In this document: in pieces, positions 19,831-31,649 of the stretch
Layout of the letters: the number at the start of each line of letters is the position of its first letter
Position numbering within the stretch: the first letter of the stretch is position 1
Assembly (NCBI GenBank): GCA_020081605.1
Contig: JAHREC010000015.1
Span: 238,370 to 302,369, forward strand
Reading direction: 5' to 3'
Length of the DNA: 64,000 bases
Source: Albifimbria verrucaria
Lineage: Eukaryota; Ascomycota; Sordariomycetes; Hypocreales; Stachybotryaceae
Program-made: the position numbers and the translations under genes
The notes under the pieces: generated by a model
What the model was told of the DNA's origin: nothing
The model's input: the letters and a program-made list of their open reading frames with translations, nothing else
The model's database searches: none

Positions 19831-20050
19831 TCCCTTGACGTCGGTAAGCTACAGACTAAGTAGCAAACCGAGGAATTGACCAATTAGAACTGTACAAAAC
19901 TAGATACATTAGAGGTCTAGTATAGCGGCCGACTATAGATGTACCAGAGTTGGATATCGCTACATAAAGCTACATTCTAACAGGCAGATCAACATCGGTT
20001 CATGAAGTTGTTCAATCTACTTAGTCTGTAGCTTACGGATCTCAAGGGGA
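19831..20050 (+). mobile_element. MITE copy 2 (same family as 8150-8406)
   Basis: The ends are inverted repeats of about 33 bases, TCCCTTGACGTCGGTAAGCT at the left and the complement of TCCCCTTGAGATCCGTAAGC at the right. They are flanked by TA (19829-19830, 20051-20052). The interior is colinear with copy 1 and about three quarters identical by eye. There is no coding capacity. It is inserted directly before, or into, the short repeat with a (TCAA)n tail. Confidence 0.88.
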
Positions 20051-20052
20051 TA

Positions 20053-20105
20053 AGGGGACCTGAGTGGCCACGGGTCGAAAAATACCTTAATCAATCAATC
20101 AATCA
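20053..20105 (+). repeat. SINE-like short repeat, copy 2 (3' part)
   Basis: AGGGGACCTGAGTGGCC, then GGGTCGAAAAATACCTTAATC and a TCAA run, parallel the copy at 13,350-13,408. The MITE's right TA abuts it. Confidence 0.5.
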
Positions 20106-20194
20106 TATCATCTATATACAATCTTATTATGCGGCGAAAATTTCTTCTTATTACGATCATATTATCTTCTCCTTTCAACTACCTTCGAACTCTC

Positions 20195-21471
20195 TCAAGC
20201 GTTTTTGAATAGTTTTAAATTACCAGGTAAGTCGCCCCTCGAAAGCCAACAGCGGCAAAACCATCTCAATGTATAATTCAATAGCAAAAGGCCTGTTACA
20301 AGTGGCACAGTTCCAAGTGCGAACCATACCCATGGCCTCTCTCCAATCCACATGAGAATCTTAGCGTCTGGGCTATGCCAGGACGCGCTCTCTAAATCTG
20401 TGATAAATGGCGCCAGTTCTGTTTGGTTGACTACCTGAATCATCGCAGTGTCTTTAGGCCCATGGTGTAGGAGAAAATCAAGGGCGGCTAAGGTAATGAA
20501 GAGCGGACCGGCGGATAACATGATAGTACAGTAAGGCTGTAGATGACTCCAGAACGATGTCATGTGGAAGTATCTGGGTAGAAGTCGAATTGCATTGGCA
20601 AATGCAGGATGCCTCGCTGAGGAGACCATCATGTCGTTAGTAACACCAGTGGGTAGAGTGGACTTGAAAATGGCAGTAGCTGCCCAAGACCCAGATAAGG
20701 TGTCCAACGGCAATGGCTTATGGCAGACCGTGTCCATGTCCAGATACAGCCCCCATAATGATACAAGACGAAGTAACGGATGGCGTCTGCGCGTTGGATT
20801 GGAAATGCGTAGTCGTCCCATGTGCTGACAAACCAAGGGTATTCGCGCATAAGAAAATTGCGGGCACTTTCATCAGTCCATAACTTGAAATAAGTTAGCA
20901 TCAATAATGATCCAAGCCGCAAAACTGAGTAGTTGATCATATAAGTATGGATACGGACCATGTATTCGAAGTGAGAATAAGTGTCTATGCAACTTCTTTG
21001 TGAGACTATCCATTTCTCTGGGATATTCTCATCAGCACATGTCTGATGCAGGATCCATGGTATCGTGTGACCTGGCTTCATTGCTTCCACCTTGTCTTTA
21101 TCGGTAAGCGTCACGCTCGCAGTGAAGTATTCGTGGTTTCTCCGCAAAAGTGTAATCAATGGCCCAAATTCAGTTATCAATATGAATATTATGAGCACAT
21201 CCACGATTAGTAGGTGAATGGTTCTGGGCACGTCTGGCCTCATTTGTGTCGTGCCCATTTTATACTTGACAAGTTGCTGCTCCTCATCATGTGCTATATT
21301 GTGGGATTCGTTGCGGTGGCCAGTGAGCCAGCGAAAGTGGAAGAACCGCATGACACAGTTTTCCTTTGACACAATTTTCTTGGGTGTGATATCGAGCTGG
21401 ATGTTTTCCCAGAACAAACAGTTATTAGGCTTCGAATCCATCTTATTACGTGAATGCACACGGCGAGCCAT
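20195..21471 (-). pseudogene. GT32 glycosyltransferase (OCH1/SUR1-like), one frame break at the DXD motif
   Basis: The ATG at 21,471 opens a type II membrane protein: an N-terminal helix (LLIVDVLIIFILITEFGPL), then IPWILHQT, the first GT32 block. A 75-base intron (20,884-20,958, GCTAAC branch site) restores FEYMLWTDESARNFL. Next come RADAIRYFVLYHYGG and, in another frame, LYLDMDT (the DXD metal site), PTGVTNDMMVSSARHP, SAGPLF and ITDLESASWH, all typical of fungal GT32 proteins related to inositol-phosphoceramide mannosyltransferases. A C-terminal membrane helix follows. The frame changes at a run of five G (20,750-20,754) just before the DXD. The protein is complete otherwise, so a miscalled base is possible. 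Confidence 0.82.
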
Positions 21472-22038
21472 GTTTGTTTGCGGATGAACTAATCCAGTGC
21501 GACGTAATGCGCCAACGCGTAAGTCTCAAACCTAACTATAGGTACCCCTTCCCATCCGTAAAAAAAAAAGCCAAATCTGAAAACTTCTCATCCTCTCTAG
21601 TTTAGTCTATCACGCGTTCCTACTTGAATTCCTCGACTGCTCTGCTGATGGTGGTTTGGGGGATCAGACCACTGTATGCCTGCCGCATGTTACCGCGACT
21701 GTCTGAACGAATAAGCGGGTTAAGCATTTTGGATACTTCACTTAGGTTACATCTCCACCTGGAACTGTCCGACTGTGCTCTCCTGCAGCGCTCGCCTTCG
21801 ATCAGTGCATTTTCCGCCGCTTCTTCGGCTCCGGCTGGGCAAAGTCCCCTTGAAGTCGCTTGTTTCCGGTTTTAATTGGATCAGATGCATGTCCATTATG
21901 TAGATGTGCCCCTCGCACATTCTATAAGATGAAACGCATAGCGGTTTCCAATCTTTTATACCCTTATCAACAACTCCCGAAAAGACGAACTTAGGTTCAT
22001 ATCAAGCCATCCTTATCTAAAAACCACCAGCTTCGTTC

Positions 22039-23230
22039 TTGCTACTTTTACAGGCCTGTGCAAGCAAAATGCCAACTCGAGTAGCAGTATCAGAATCCCT
22101 TCATTCAATAACAAGCAGAAACCTCAAATCTTCTGCTTTAGACGACTTATCATGCCAGGGGTTCCCGAGCAACAAACAGCTCCAAACCCTTGTGTTGAGG
22201 TGTTCCAGAAAGCGGCTGCGCGTGGCGGTAGGCAGCTACATGCCTTCGATGAGCAGACGATGTCCCGCCACTGTACACTCATTCCGATCATCAGTGTCTT
22301 CAGCTGCAGACAAGGGTGTCCTCGGGACTTCGCAGGCTCTGGAAACTAACCTTTGGGCTCCAGAAAAGACCCTTGATGATTTGAACGATGAGGATAGAGA
22401 AAGCGGTTACAACACTGGTGATGATGATGAAAGCGATGATGAGGATGAAAGTAGCCGTCCTTGGATAGAAAGAAAACCCAATGCACGCTGTTTAGGGCCT
22501 GGTCAACACTGGGCTTCCGCACGAATGACCCGCATCCTACACCGCATGAGTCTCGAAGGATGCCAGAAAGGAACAACTACCAGTAGTTGGAGACATCTCT
22601 CAATCGCAATCAGACGGCGTGACTTTTATACCGGCACGACAGCCCATGTTGCTCTGACAAGAGCAACAGATGGAACTACGGCAGCGACAGCGATAGCGAA
22701 ACGGATCAGGATAGCATCTGGGATGCTCAAGTGTGCCACGCATCCTTGACTGTGGGCTATAAATACGGCAGGCTCATCACAGAAGGATGCCTTGAGACGA
22801 ATGAACGACGTGTCAGCTTCCGATTCATCAGTGAGGAGTGGCATCGTCTCTTTGGGTTCCCATCCGAGTCAACGGGTTTGGAGAAGATCTCATGCCAGGA
22901 CGTAAATGGAAAACACCATCTCTGCATTGCGAGGCGATGAAGAACCTATAGTTGAGACGATGGAGGACCCTTCGGCGAATCAACATCGACCAGGAGCTGT
23001 GTCGTCTGTACGGAGACCATGCCCAGTGTCACGGCAAACAATGGGAAGCGGTCGACGCGATCATGATGAACAAAAGCCCTGTCCTCGTGGTCATGGAAAT
23101 GGGGGTTGAAAAGAGCCTCTGTTTTATGCTGCCCGTGGCCAGCTGCCCTACTGTACCAAGTGCCGCTTGTAATGTTAAATTCCACACTTTTCGTCCGTGC
23201 GTCTTCCACCATATGCTCATGCACTGACCA
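22039..23230 (+). pseudogene. RecQ-like helicase relic of the repeat-associated type
   Basis: Several frames on the plus strand together resemble the large RecQ-type helicases found at fungal repeats and chromosome ends. An acidic region is followed by LETNERRVSFRFISEEWHRL, then GKQWEAVDAIMMNKSPVLVV, then MGVEKSLCFMLP. The last two are the Q-motif region and the Walker A loop, where the invariant GK has become EK (GTGVGKS expected). The frame is lost after SAACNV and no later helicase motif is seen. The piece is therefore truncated and inactive. The long minus-strand ORF across it is a shadow. Confidence 0.65.
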
Positions 23231-23572
23231 AATGAATATACCGGAAATGGCTAGGTCAAAGACCAAGCCGGAAATAACTAAAGAAGCGTCGAGTGCATGA
23301 GTGTCAGTACCTAGTTTAAACCTAGTTCTCAATGGATAAAAATAAACAGAGTCCTCCAAGGATGAGGAAAGTGGGCGCGAGCAATCTAAAAGACATATCC
23401 AATTAAACAGCTCGCGTACAGTTACCCCAGTCACCAAGAAGAAAGGTGCCAATACCTGCCATCCATCATGCTCGGCGCGAGGAGATCTGCCCATACCCAT
23501 GGCCGGCAATGGACTTATTGGGCAAGCTCCATTATATGTCGAATATGAGACTCATGCCTTGATCCGCTGCAG

Positions 23573-24319
23573 TCAATAACGATATTTCATGCTTGTTTCG
23601 CGTCTCATTTCCTTAACAAAACTTAGAAACAACCAAGGATGAAAAGCATTGTCCATAAAGGGATATTGGCGGCATATGTTAGTTATCTGAAGCATCGAGG
23701 TTGTCGGCTGCACAATGGTTGATGGTTGATGCATTTCAGCTGATGGCGAGACTTTTCTGAGGCTAAGGTCCAGTGTACGACGTATTGTCATCTTAGCCAA
23801 GATGCGATCGATTTCGGTGTTCTGGGACCATGCAAGCTCTAGCTTACCAATGGCCCGAATTCCAGGAGAGCTTGCTGTTCCCACTAATGAACCTGAAGGG
23901 CGACCTAAGCTTGGAGGAACATACAGAAGGAGCCCTTGCGGTAGAGTAAGTCCCGCGATTCGATGCGCAAAATGAAGCAATCCTATCTAGACCACATATA
24001 CTGGATACGACTGTAGGCTCATTCTCGGAATTAAGAAGCCCAGTCAAGAGCTCATGATAGAGATCTGGACATTGTTCGTTTGATAGTGGTCGCCGCCGGT
24101 ATATCTTCGAAGTCCCTACGTGGCTCAACCTTGGAGGCATCGCGTGGTTCTGTCCTTGCTGATGCGAAAACTGTATGTTTTTTCTCTCATGATCAATGTT
24201 TGGGTGAGTTGCCCGTAAATGGCTCGCGATACTGCTTCTTGAGTGCCACTCTTCATTCCTGGTCCTTCATGTGGTCTAAATATGACGCAAAATTGCTTCC
24301 TATACCTTCTTGATTTCAA
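23573..24319 (-). other. Overlapping minus-strand frames, unrecognised
   Basis: Three frames (24319-24125, 24140-23844, 23980-23573) follow each other on the minus strand, with LHFAHRIAGLTLPQGLLLYV and KLELAWSQNTEIDRILAKM as the more protein-like parts. They may be pieces of one broken gene. I find no family. Confidence 0.25.
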
Positions 24320-26395
24320 GACTTATAGTGACGGAAGACAGCCACAGACGTCTCCGATAAATATTACTTGGGCTTTCGTCTCCTTGATTGTTGGAAAGTG
24401 CCAAGCATAGCCGAGTCAGTTCTCAATACTAGTTACTAAGTACAAGTTGATGCCCTCCGCATTGAGGTCGTTTTGCCAATAAAATGCTAGCCTGCTTCAT
24501 TATCTTCACTCGATACTGTGGGAGCCAATGTCCCGTGTCAGATGTACCCTGTCTAATTTAGACTTGACTCAAGAGCTCCATAACGGGCAATGCTTTTGCC
24601 TCTGATCCATGACTTTGCATAAATTACAATGTCTTAATTAATCATTCCAGGAATGCCAACAGAGTTTCTTACGAGACATATGTATCATCGAGGTACAAAG
24701 TTTATGCTCTGGCTGTTGGAGGAATTATTGACATGTCTTCATCGTAAGCATACTTCGTTGAGATCTTGTGGTATCACCCTCTCACCGGTAATTCTAACGA
24801 ATTTTTAGAAAATGGTTCAGATAGTGAACAGTGGTCTCTTCGTAGTTGGTGTTTCCTCCCTAAATAGGGGATGTTTTTAGTGCCCTGCTAGATCCCGTAT
24901 CTGGCTCGGTGTTGTCGCCAACCCTTCCCATCAAATCGCCTGGTTCAACTCGTGCCCGGCCGATACTTTCACTGAACACATGGTCCGAGCAACCAAGCTC
25001 AGCCACGTGCCTCTAAACTCTGTCAATTCTGCCATTTGTGGTATCTTACTGTTTCTATGACAATCCATTTTTTTGCCAGGATGATCAGCCAAAAATGACC
25101 ATGCTAATCACAAAATCATTACCCACCAGCGACCTGTTGTTCGGCCAAGAGTGGCTACGTCGCTAAAGAGACCACTCTTCGCTTGCGTGTATAAATGGGC
25201 AATTTAGAGTGTTTCTTAAAATATTGGGCACCCTTAAGCCTTAATAGTTCGCATGCTGAATGGGACGGGTATGCAGCACCACCCTTCCCTTCCCCTCCCG
25301 GGAGGCTAGAACCAGGTGGTGTACAAATCTGGTATATTGCGTTTCTAGGGTAAGACATAGTAAAGATTTGGGTTCGGATCGGTCGCAACGACTCTAGTGC
25401 ACAGCACTAGACTGATATTGCCTTGCACACACAGGGACAATTTCATTCTTGTGTTCCAGGTACCTGGTCAGTTTGAACTTGCTGACCTGATTAACCATAC
25501 TTTTTACACATGCCAAAGCCTAAGGAGGAAAGCATTTCATCCTTATTGCTTCTGCATTGAGTTTCCAACCATGAAGAGAAAAGCAGATTCTAAGGTCGGT
25601 AATCAAGAGAAATACAAATATCTACACCCAAGCATGTATCATGTGATTTACTGCCTGATCGATATGTACAAAGCATACGATAGATGTGGGAGAGCGCCAT
25701 GCATATAATCATAGCCGAGCGTCCGGATCAGAGAGATAGATGCTAATGGATTTCATGAGCACAATTTGCCGTTGTATCACTGAAAGAGCCTTTTATGCAG
25801 GGCTAAAAAGCTGCTGCAATTACATATATCTTGATGATGTTATGTGAATGTAACTAAAACATCAGTCAGTGATGTCATCGCGCAAATAGCATACGAGTCA
25901 ATGTGTCCTGAAACAAAAGGTGGTCCAGACATGGAAGTGTCAACTTGGCCATTTCACTTTATACTTTGCCCCTCTTTCCGTTTCTGCTTCAGTCTTCTCA
26001 GTAATTCTAAGTTGTACTCTTCCGCCACCGAGTTAATATCCTCTAGATTATCCCGCGTTCCGTCCATCCACCATTCCAGTCATTAATTCTCGGCTTCATG
26101 GCGACCCTTGTTCTCAGCACCCTACCACTTCGCTACAGCTTTGTATCAAACAACCACGAACATTGATAACCCAATACTTTTCTCGTTTCCGCCACTTAAT
26201 TCCATGGCTTGGATTCGGGTTCCTCTCTGCTGGATAAAACAGACCCTTCGTCTCTTGTGTTTCTATCACCCATTCACACTACAGGGCTTGGTCGCATGTA
26301 GCATTAGCAGGAACACCAACACCTCCAGAATAAGAAACCCAGTACGATTAGAGGAGCATAGTCGGTTTTGACTCAACGCCGTTCACGCAATCCTT
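24320..26395. other. Two-kilobase stretch upstream of white collar-1 without a gene
   Basis: Only short, isolated frames occur. The last few hundred bases before 26,400 (pyrimidine-rich, TTCTCAGCACCC, CGCTACAGC) may be the 5' leader or a first small exon of the white collar gene, ending at the acceptor GAGCATAG near 26,360. Confidence 0.4.
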
Positions 26396-26435
26396 TGTGT
26401 CCACCATATACTCTGACCCTAGCACGCTGAGCTCA

Positions 26436-29004
26436 ATGGACTCTCTTGACGACATACTAAACGACCAGCAGGTTGAGAGGAGGCATCGACGCAGCATGCC
26501 GCAGCATTACGTTAATGAAATGGCATATCGCCGACCGCAATATGGAATACCTGCTATCAACATTGGCGATATGACAGCCAAGAACAGAGTCGATATTGAC
26601 AGCGCCCTAGGTGACTTCCAGTTCAGCCCAGTCAAACCTACCACGTTCTCTATCTTTGATATCTCCTGCCTGGATATGTCCATCCAGCTGGGCAGCCAAC
26701 TTACTGACGACAATATTTATTCCGCCACGTCACCCCTTGGATGGGTAGCATGATCTCTTCGTCATCCGCCGACAGAAATACGAGGTTTACGTCAGAAGGC
26801 GCATCCGTTGAGCGGCATATATCATTTCCCGTGAACGCTACATCAGAAGCATTGATTGACATGGATGCCCCGGTCTCATGGAACCAGACTGAGACATGGG
26901 CTCAGGACTTCTCAATGGACATGAATCCTGTAAGAACCGCTGGAACGATGAACAATGCAGAAAAAGACATTTTGTACCACCAACAACACACCCGCTCCAA
27001 GCCCGTATCAACCGAGGTTCAATCTGACTCATTTAGTATTAACAACAAACCATGTGGGTTCAATAATCGATTGGCACCTTCTCTCTTGGTACCCTCGCCC
27101 GGCTCCATAGGCTCACTGCAGCGTGGAAATACTCCCATTGTGGTCCGGCAGAGCTCTACGTCTGACAGAATGACTTCAGCCACGACTACGACCCGGTACA
27201 GGAACAAAGAAAATATTTTCGACTACTTGACGAGCGGATTTGACGTGGCGAAGGCCTTATGGCTTGTTACAACCCGGAAAGATCCACAAATCGACCTTGG
27301 ACCTGTGGATTTATCTTGCGCCTTCGTCATCTGCGACGTCGACATGGATGATTGCCCCATCGTTCATGTTTCCGACAACTTCCAAAGGTTGACAGGTTAC
27401 AGCCGACACGAGGTTATCGGCCAAAATTGTCGTTTTCTCCAAGCACCGAGTGGAAACGTTGAAGCTGGTTCAAAACGAGGGTTTACAGACGATAGCACTC
27501 TCTACCACCTAAAGAAGATGATTCACCAAGGCCTTGAGGTACAACAGAGCATAGTCAATTACCGAAAAGATGGCAAACCTTTCCTGAACCTCCTGACTTT
27601 GATACCAATTTCCTGGGATACCAAAGACATCCGTTACTTTATCGGATTCCAGGTTGATATTGTTGAACGCCCTGAAACCAAATCTGGCCAGGAGTGGGAC
27701 AATCTCAATATCAGTTACATACTCAGCCACATCAGTCAGTCCATTTGGACGCCAACCACCTCGGGTCAGTGGGGACTGGAAAGGGGCCAGACACTGGACA
27801 TTGATGATGGTTCAACGCTTTTTCCAAACCCTCATCCTGAAGGTCCAGTGTCTGATCTACATGGGCAGTTGTGTAATAAGATGCTATTTGGAACCACTGG
27901 CCATGTGGTGCATGTCTTATCTTCGAAGGGTATTTTCCTCTACCTTTCACCAGCATGCAAGCAAGTTCTTGAGTACAGTGTCACGGAGCTCGTGGGTCAA
28001 TCACTTTCCTTCGTCTGTCACCCATACGATATTGTACCTGTTACTCGTGAACTCAAGAACACGGCTACAGGAAATCCTGTCAATGTAACGTTTAGAATCC
28101 GCAGAAAGAACAGCGGCTATACCTGGTTTGAAAGTTACGGATCATTGTTATCTGAGAAAAGCAATGGCCGCAAGTGCATCCTACTAGTAGGCCGCAAGCG
28201 CCCCGTCTTCTCGCTCAGTCGGCAAAATTTGGAAGCAAACGGCGGCATTAGTGATTCCGAATTATGGACGAAGATATCCATCTCAGGCATGTTCCTCTTT
28301 GTATCATCCAATATCAAAGCCCTTCTAGGCTGGCAGCCAGAAACCCTGATTGGTACAAGCATGCAAGATCTGATGCAGAAAAAGTCATGGTTGGGTTTTA
28401 GGCGTTCGATCGAGCAAGCCAGCAAGGATAAAATTGTCGCTTGCAAGCATGAAGTTAAGAACCGCCGGAATCAGGTCCTACAAGCACGGACAACTTTTTA
28501 TCCTGGGGATGTAGTAGACGGACGGAACCCCTCGTTCCTTCTTGCTCAGACACAATTAATCAAGGCTTCCACCAGAAAAATCGCTTCAACGAACAGTACT
28601 GAGGGTGAACCAGGTGTCACGATGCCGAAGAGCAGTTCGCACGTATGTGTTACCGGCCTCGTGCCACAGCCAGCAGTCGGGGTCCTCAGTTCAGGTGTGC
28701 ACGATATAGCCTTGGCGTCCGAAGACAACGTGTTTGACGAGTTGCGGCCCACAAAAAGCTCCAATTGGCAATTCGAGTTAAGACAGCTAGAGAAAATAAC
28801 CGCATTCTTGTGGAAGAACTCGGGAAATTATTGGCCAACAAGAAGAAACATAAAAAGAGGAAGAGAGTCGGTAATATCATGCGTGGCTGTGACAATTGTC
28901 ATACCCAGAACACACCTGAATGGCGAAGAGGACCGAGCGGGCAGAGAGACCTGTGCAACAGCTGTGGCTTGCGCTGGGTCAAACAAGCAAAGAACCTCCT
29001 TTGA
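26436..29004 (+). pseudogene. wc-1: White collar-1 blue-light receptor, two frame breaks
   Basis: The order of domains is that of WC-1. A polar N-terminus (MDSLDDILNDQQ) comes first. A LOV/PAS domain follows with the flavin site GQNCRFLQ (27,419-27,442), the cysteine that forms the light-driven adduct included. Two further PAS domains lie at about 27,880-28,180 and 28,250-28,500, then the helix [11 protein letters not shown] lysine/arginine-rich nuclear signal ([10 protein letters not shown]) and a GATA finger follow: [20 protein letters not shown] then DLCNSC at 28,888-28,964, Cx2Cx18Cx2C. WC-1 pairs with WC-2 and activates light-induced and clock genes. The frame breaks at about 26,745 and at an A-run (28,793-28,796); elsewhere it is open. 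The 5' end is uncertain: the frame is open upstream of the ATG back to an acceptor at about 26,360. Either two consensus indels or a recently broken paralogue. Confidence 0.85.
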
Positions 29005-29540
29005 TCTGGGCTGCGTCGATATCCGAGCTAACACATCACTATTCTGGTCAGTTTCCTCTTCGCAAGTCATACTGTGGTTTCCATGAACATGCAAAACAAA
29101 GGATCTGCATCCTCGATACACACACCTTCATTAATTAAGGAGACTTGACTGATACGGCCACACAACAAAAGACTATTACAAGTGGGGTAGTTAGCCTCAC
29201 TTCACTTCACACGATTTTTGGGATGAGTTGACAGCGTGGAGTCGATGCCACCCTGAATGAAAAAGGTATAGATGAGAACGGTCTTATGTCAAGAAGTGGA
29301 CACAAGGGGTCCCAGAACTAGAACACATACTCTATAAACAAATGTCAGTACTGTATAATCAGACTGCAGTCTAAAGCTACAGTACCCAAGCAGAGCCTCT
29401 TACTGCTTTCGAAACATTTAACCAACGTGCATGTATATTCAATCAAGGATACTTGACTTCTATGCATGAATCATAAGCTGATTGTTGAACAATGCGTTTG
29501 CTTATTTGTTTCATTCTCAAACCTGTCACTATAAGAATAG

Positions 29541-30510
29541 GTGCATGTCAGTTTTCTGAGTATGGTTTCCTGTGATCCTCGCCGTCGGTGCTTCTGTGAC
29601 GCTTTTGCTGCAACTCTGAGTCGCATCACACATCAAAGGCTGTATCTCTCCCGCCACAACACTCAGAATGTATCTCTGAAATTAGTGACCATTGATAACA
29701 TCGATGATAAGATCTTTGACTTCAGGTCTGACACCGACGTGAAGAATGACAGCATCACCACGGCAGACCTCAAGCTTGCCGAGAGTTACAACATTAGCAT
29801 CTTCGGTTTCTACTGGGCGGACTTTAAAAGCAATGACCGCCGCTGTTCCTTGGAAGTTCGGCTGGGTCTCCAACTCTCTTAATACTATCGATATAAAACA
29901 TCTTATCATCGGACTCGATCCAAATTAATTTTCCCAAGGAGCTCAGCAGTGCCATGAAGACTTCCATTCGCATTTTCAAGTGGACATAGCTGTCTACCAT
30001 CATAAATCTTATCCCATTTTGGAATTGAAGTGATAGTTGGTATCATCAACAATTTTGTCGCATGATTTCCTGCGTCACATGCATTACATCATCCGTCGGC
30101 ACCCATTTAGTCGGAGTTGCGGCCTCATTAACAACTTCACAAGCTGTAATTGCTGTCGGGGCTATCGGGGCAACTAGCAAGTGATATGGTGCCCACGGGC
30201 CACATTCAACAATGGCTAATTGGCTAACATCTGGTTGGGTTTCGCTTACGCCCTGGGTGCCGGTCTCTCAACTGTCTTCACCATCTTCTGCTGTACGATG
30301 GTTGACAGAGTCTACTCTTTCGTCGCCAATTTTATTGCAACTATGCTGCAGTTCATGACTACCCACAAGGTTTGCGCAGGAGGAGTTTGCTCGAAGCAAC
30401 TTCAAGTACGAGTCAACGGTCTCGAAGTCCAGATGGTCATTTTGCCCAGACGTAACGTCGACGACATGGTGAATCATACATCTGGAGATGGGGATGATCA
30501 TATCGACTAA
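29541..30510 (+). other. Series of plus-strand open frames, unrecognised
   Basis: Frames at 29,541-29,882, 30,062-30,184 (ATG start, MISCVTCITSSVGTHLVG, ending VIAVGAIGATSK) and 30,220-30,510 (with the hydrophobic FAYALGAGLSTVFTIFCC and the cysteine pair VCAGGVCSK) may be exons of one gene. A short frame near 30,740 (ISGGRLVVADDG) may belong too. I cannot fix the splice sites or name a family. Confidence 0.3.
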
Positions 30511-30789
30511 AAACGTATTCATCTGCACCCATCATGATAAGCTCTGTATATGTGCGGTGCTTCAGTGATTGCCTCTTGACGTGTAACTGTCACAACCTTA
30601 AAAGATTCAACCCGGTTTTAGACTTTAAGCCTCCTACAACATACGGCGCTCACATGGGTCTATTACATCCATTTGGAAAATTTTGGATTCCATCTTCAAA
30701 CTCTTACGTAACATATTGACGCTTACGTAGGTATTTCCGGTGGTAGATTGGTAGTAGCCGATGATGGACTCAATATCATGTGTGGCCTG

Positions 30790-31545
30790 GCCATCGGAGG
30801 TGGAGCGGCTCCTTCACGAAAGGCATCCACATCACTTGTCAAGAATTAGACCTTCACCCGCTTCATCAAGGATGGTTCTTATGAGTCATTAGAGTGCCTT
30901 AATGATACTCTATGTCCAAGAGAGCGTTTAGGGCATTATTGTCAAAGGGCCGATTACCAGGCCCATATGCCTGAAAAGCATGAAGTGCCCGATAGCGGAG
31001 AGTCGTGTTGTAAGTTACTTGAAAAGTGGCTACTCATAAGGAACCGTCTGGCCCCTTGTGGGTTCTGGAGCTGTGGTCATCAAAAATGTCCTGCCATATC
31101 GGTTACAGTGGGCTCCAAACTAGGGCAGCAAAAATGTTGCGGACAGTCGGGAAGAGCGGGCCGATGTAAAGACTTCCGTATGGAGGCATACAGTTTTACG
31201 TTAATAATGGCGCCCATGACAGCCTACACTAGGAGACCGGCAATGCATGACCTGCTTAAGAACAGACTCATGTTATAGCATGCGTATTGCTCCTTTGATG
31301 ATTTTTAATGATCTCCTTTGGTTGATCATGAAGAGTAGCAAACAGAGGTGGGCACTATCTGCAATGCCAACACTAGTCCCTGAAGCCCTGCCGCGTGAAC
31401 CGGGAATATCGTGGACGCCCCATTCTCTCTCCAGTAAGGAAACGATTAATCTGATGCTTAGATGCTATTGCAGGTAGTCTGATATAGCCGTTAATGGTCA
31501 ATATCGTGCCCATCATTTATATTATTCGGAGAATCCGACATTAGC
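30790..31545. other. Stretch without a recognisable gene
   Basis: Short frames only; the longest (30,967-31,278) shows no motif. I see no repeat or promoter element. Confidence 0.35.
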
Positions 31546-31649
31546 TTGCACACTGAAGTCCTACTAGGACTTTCTCGTACCGTTTCGCGTGAATCAATCC
31601 ACAGACGTTGCAAAGAATATGCATGCCGTCTGGGCTCGTTCGCCACTTG

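Noticed and set aside
18476..23230. A secondary-metabolite cluster (MFS, regulator, glycosyltransferase close together)
   Set aside because: The MFS and regulator are truncated and there is no core synthase (polyketide, peptide or terpene) gene.
22946..23509. A 187-codon minus-strand ORF
   Set aside because: It lies antisense to the helicase relic, which shows recognisable motifs on the plus strand.
12000..24000. A Starship-type giant element
   Set aside because: No DUF3435 tyrosine recombinase, nor any matching boundary, was seen anywhere in the window.
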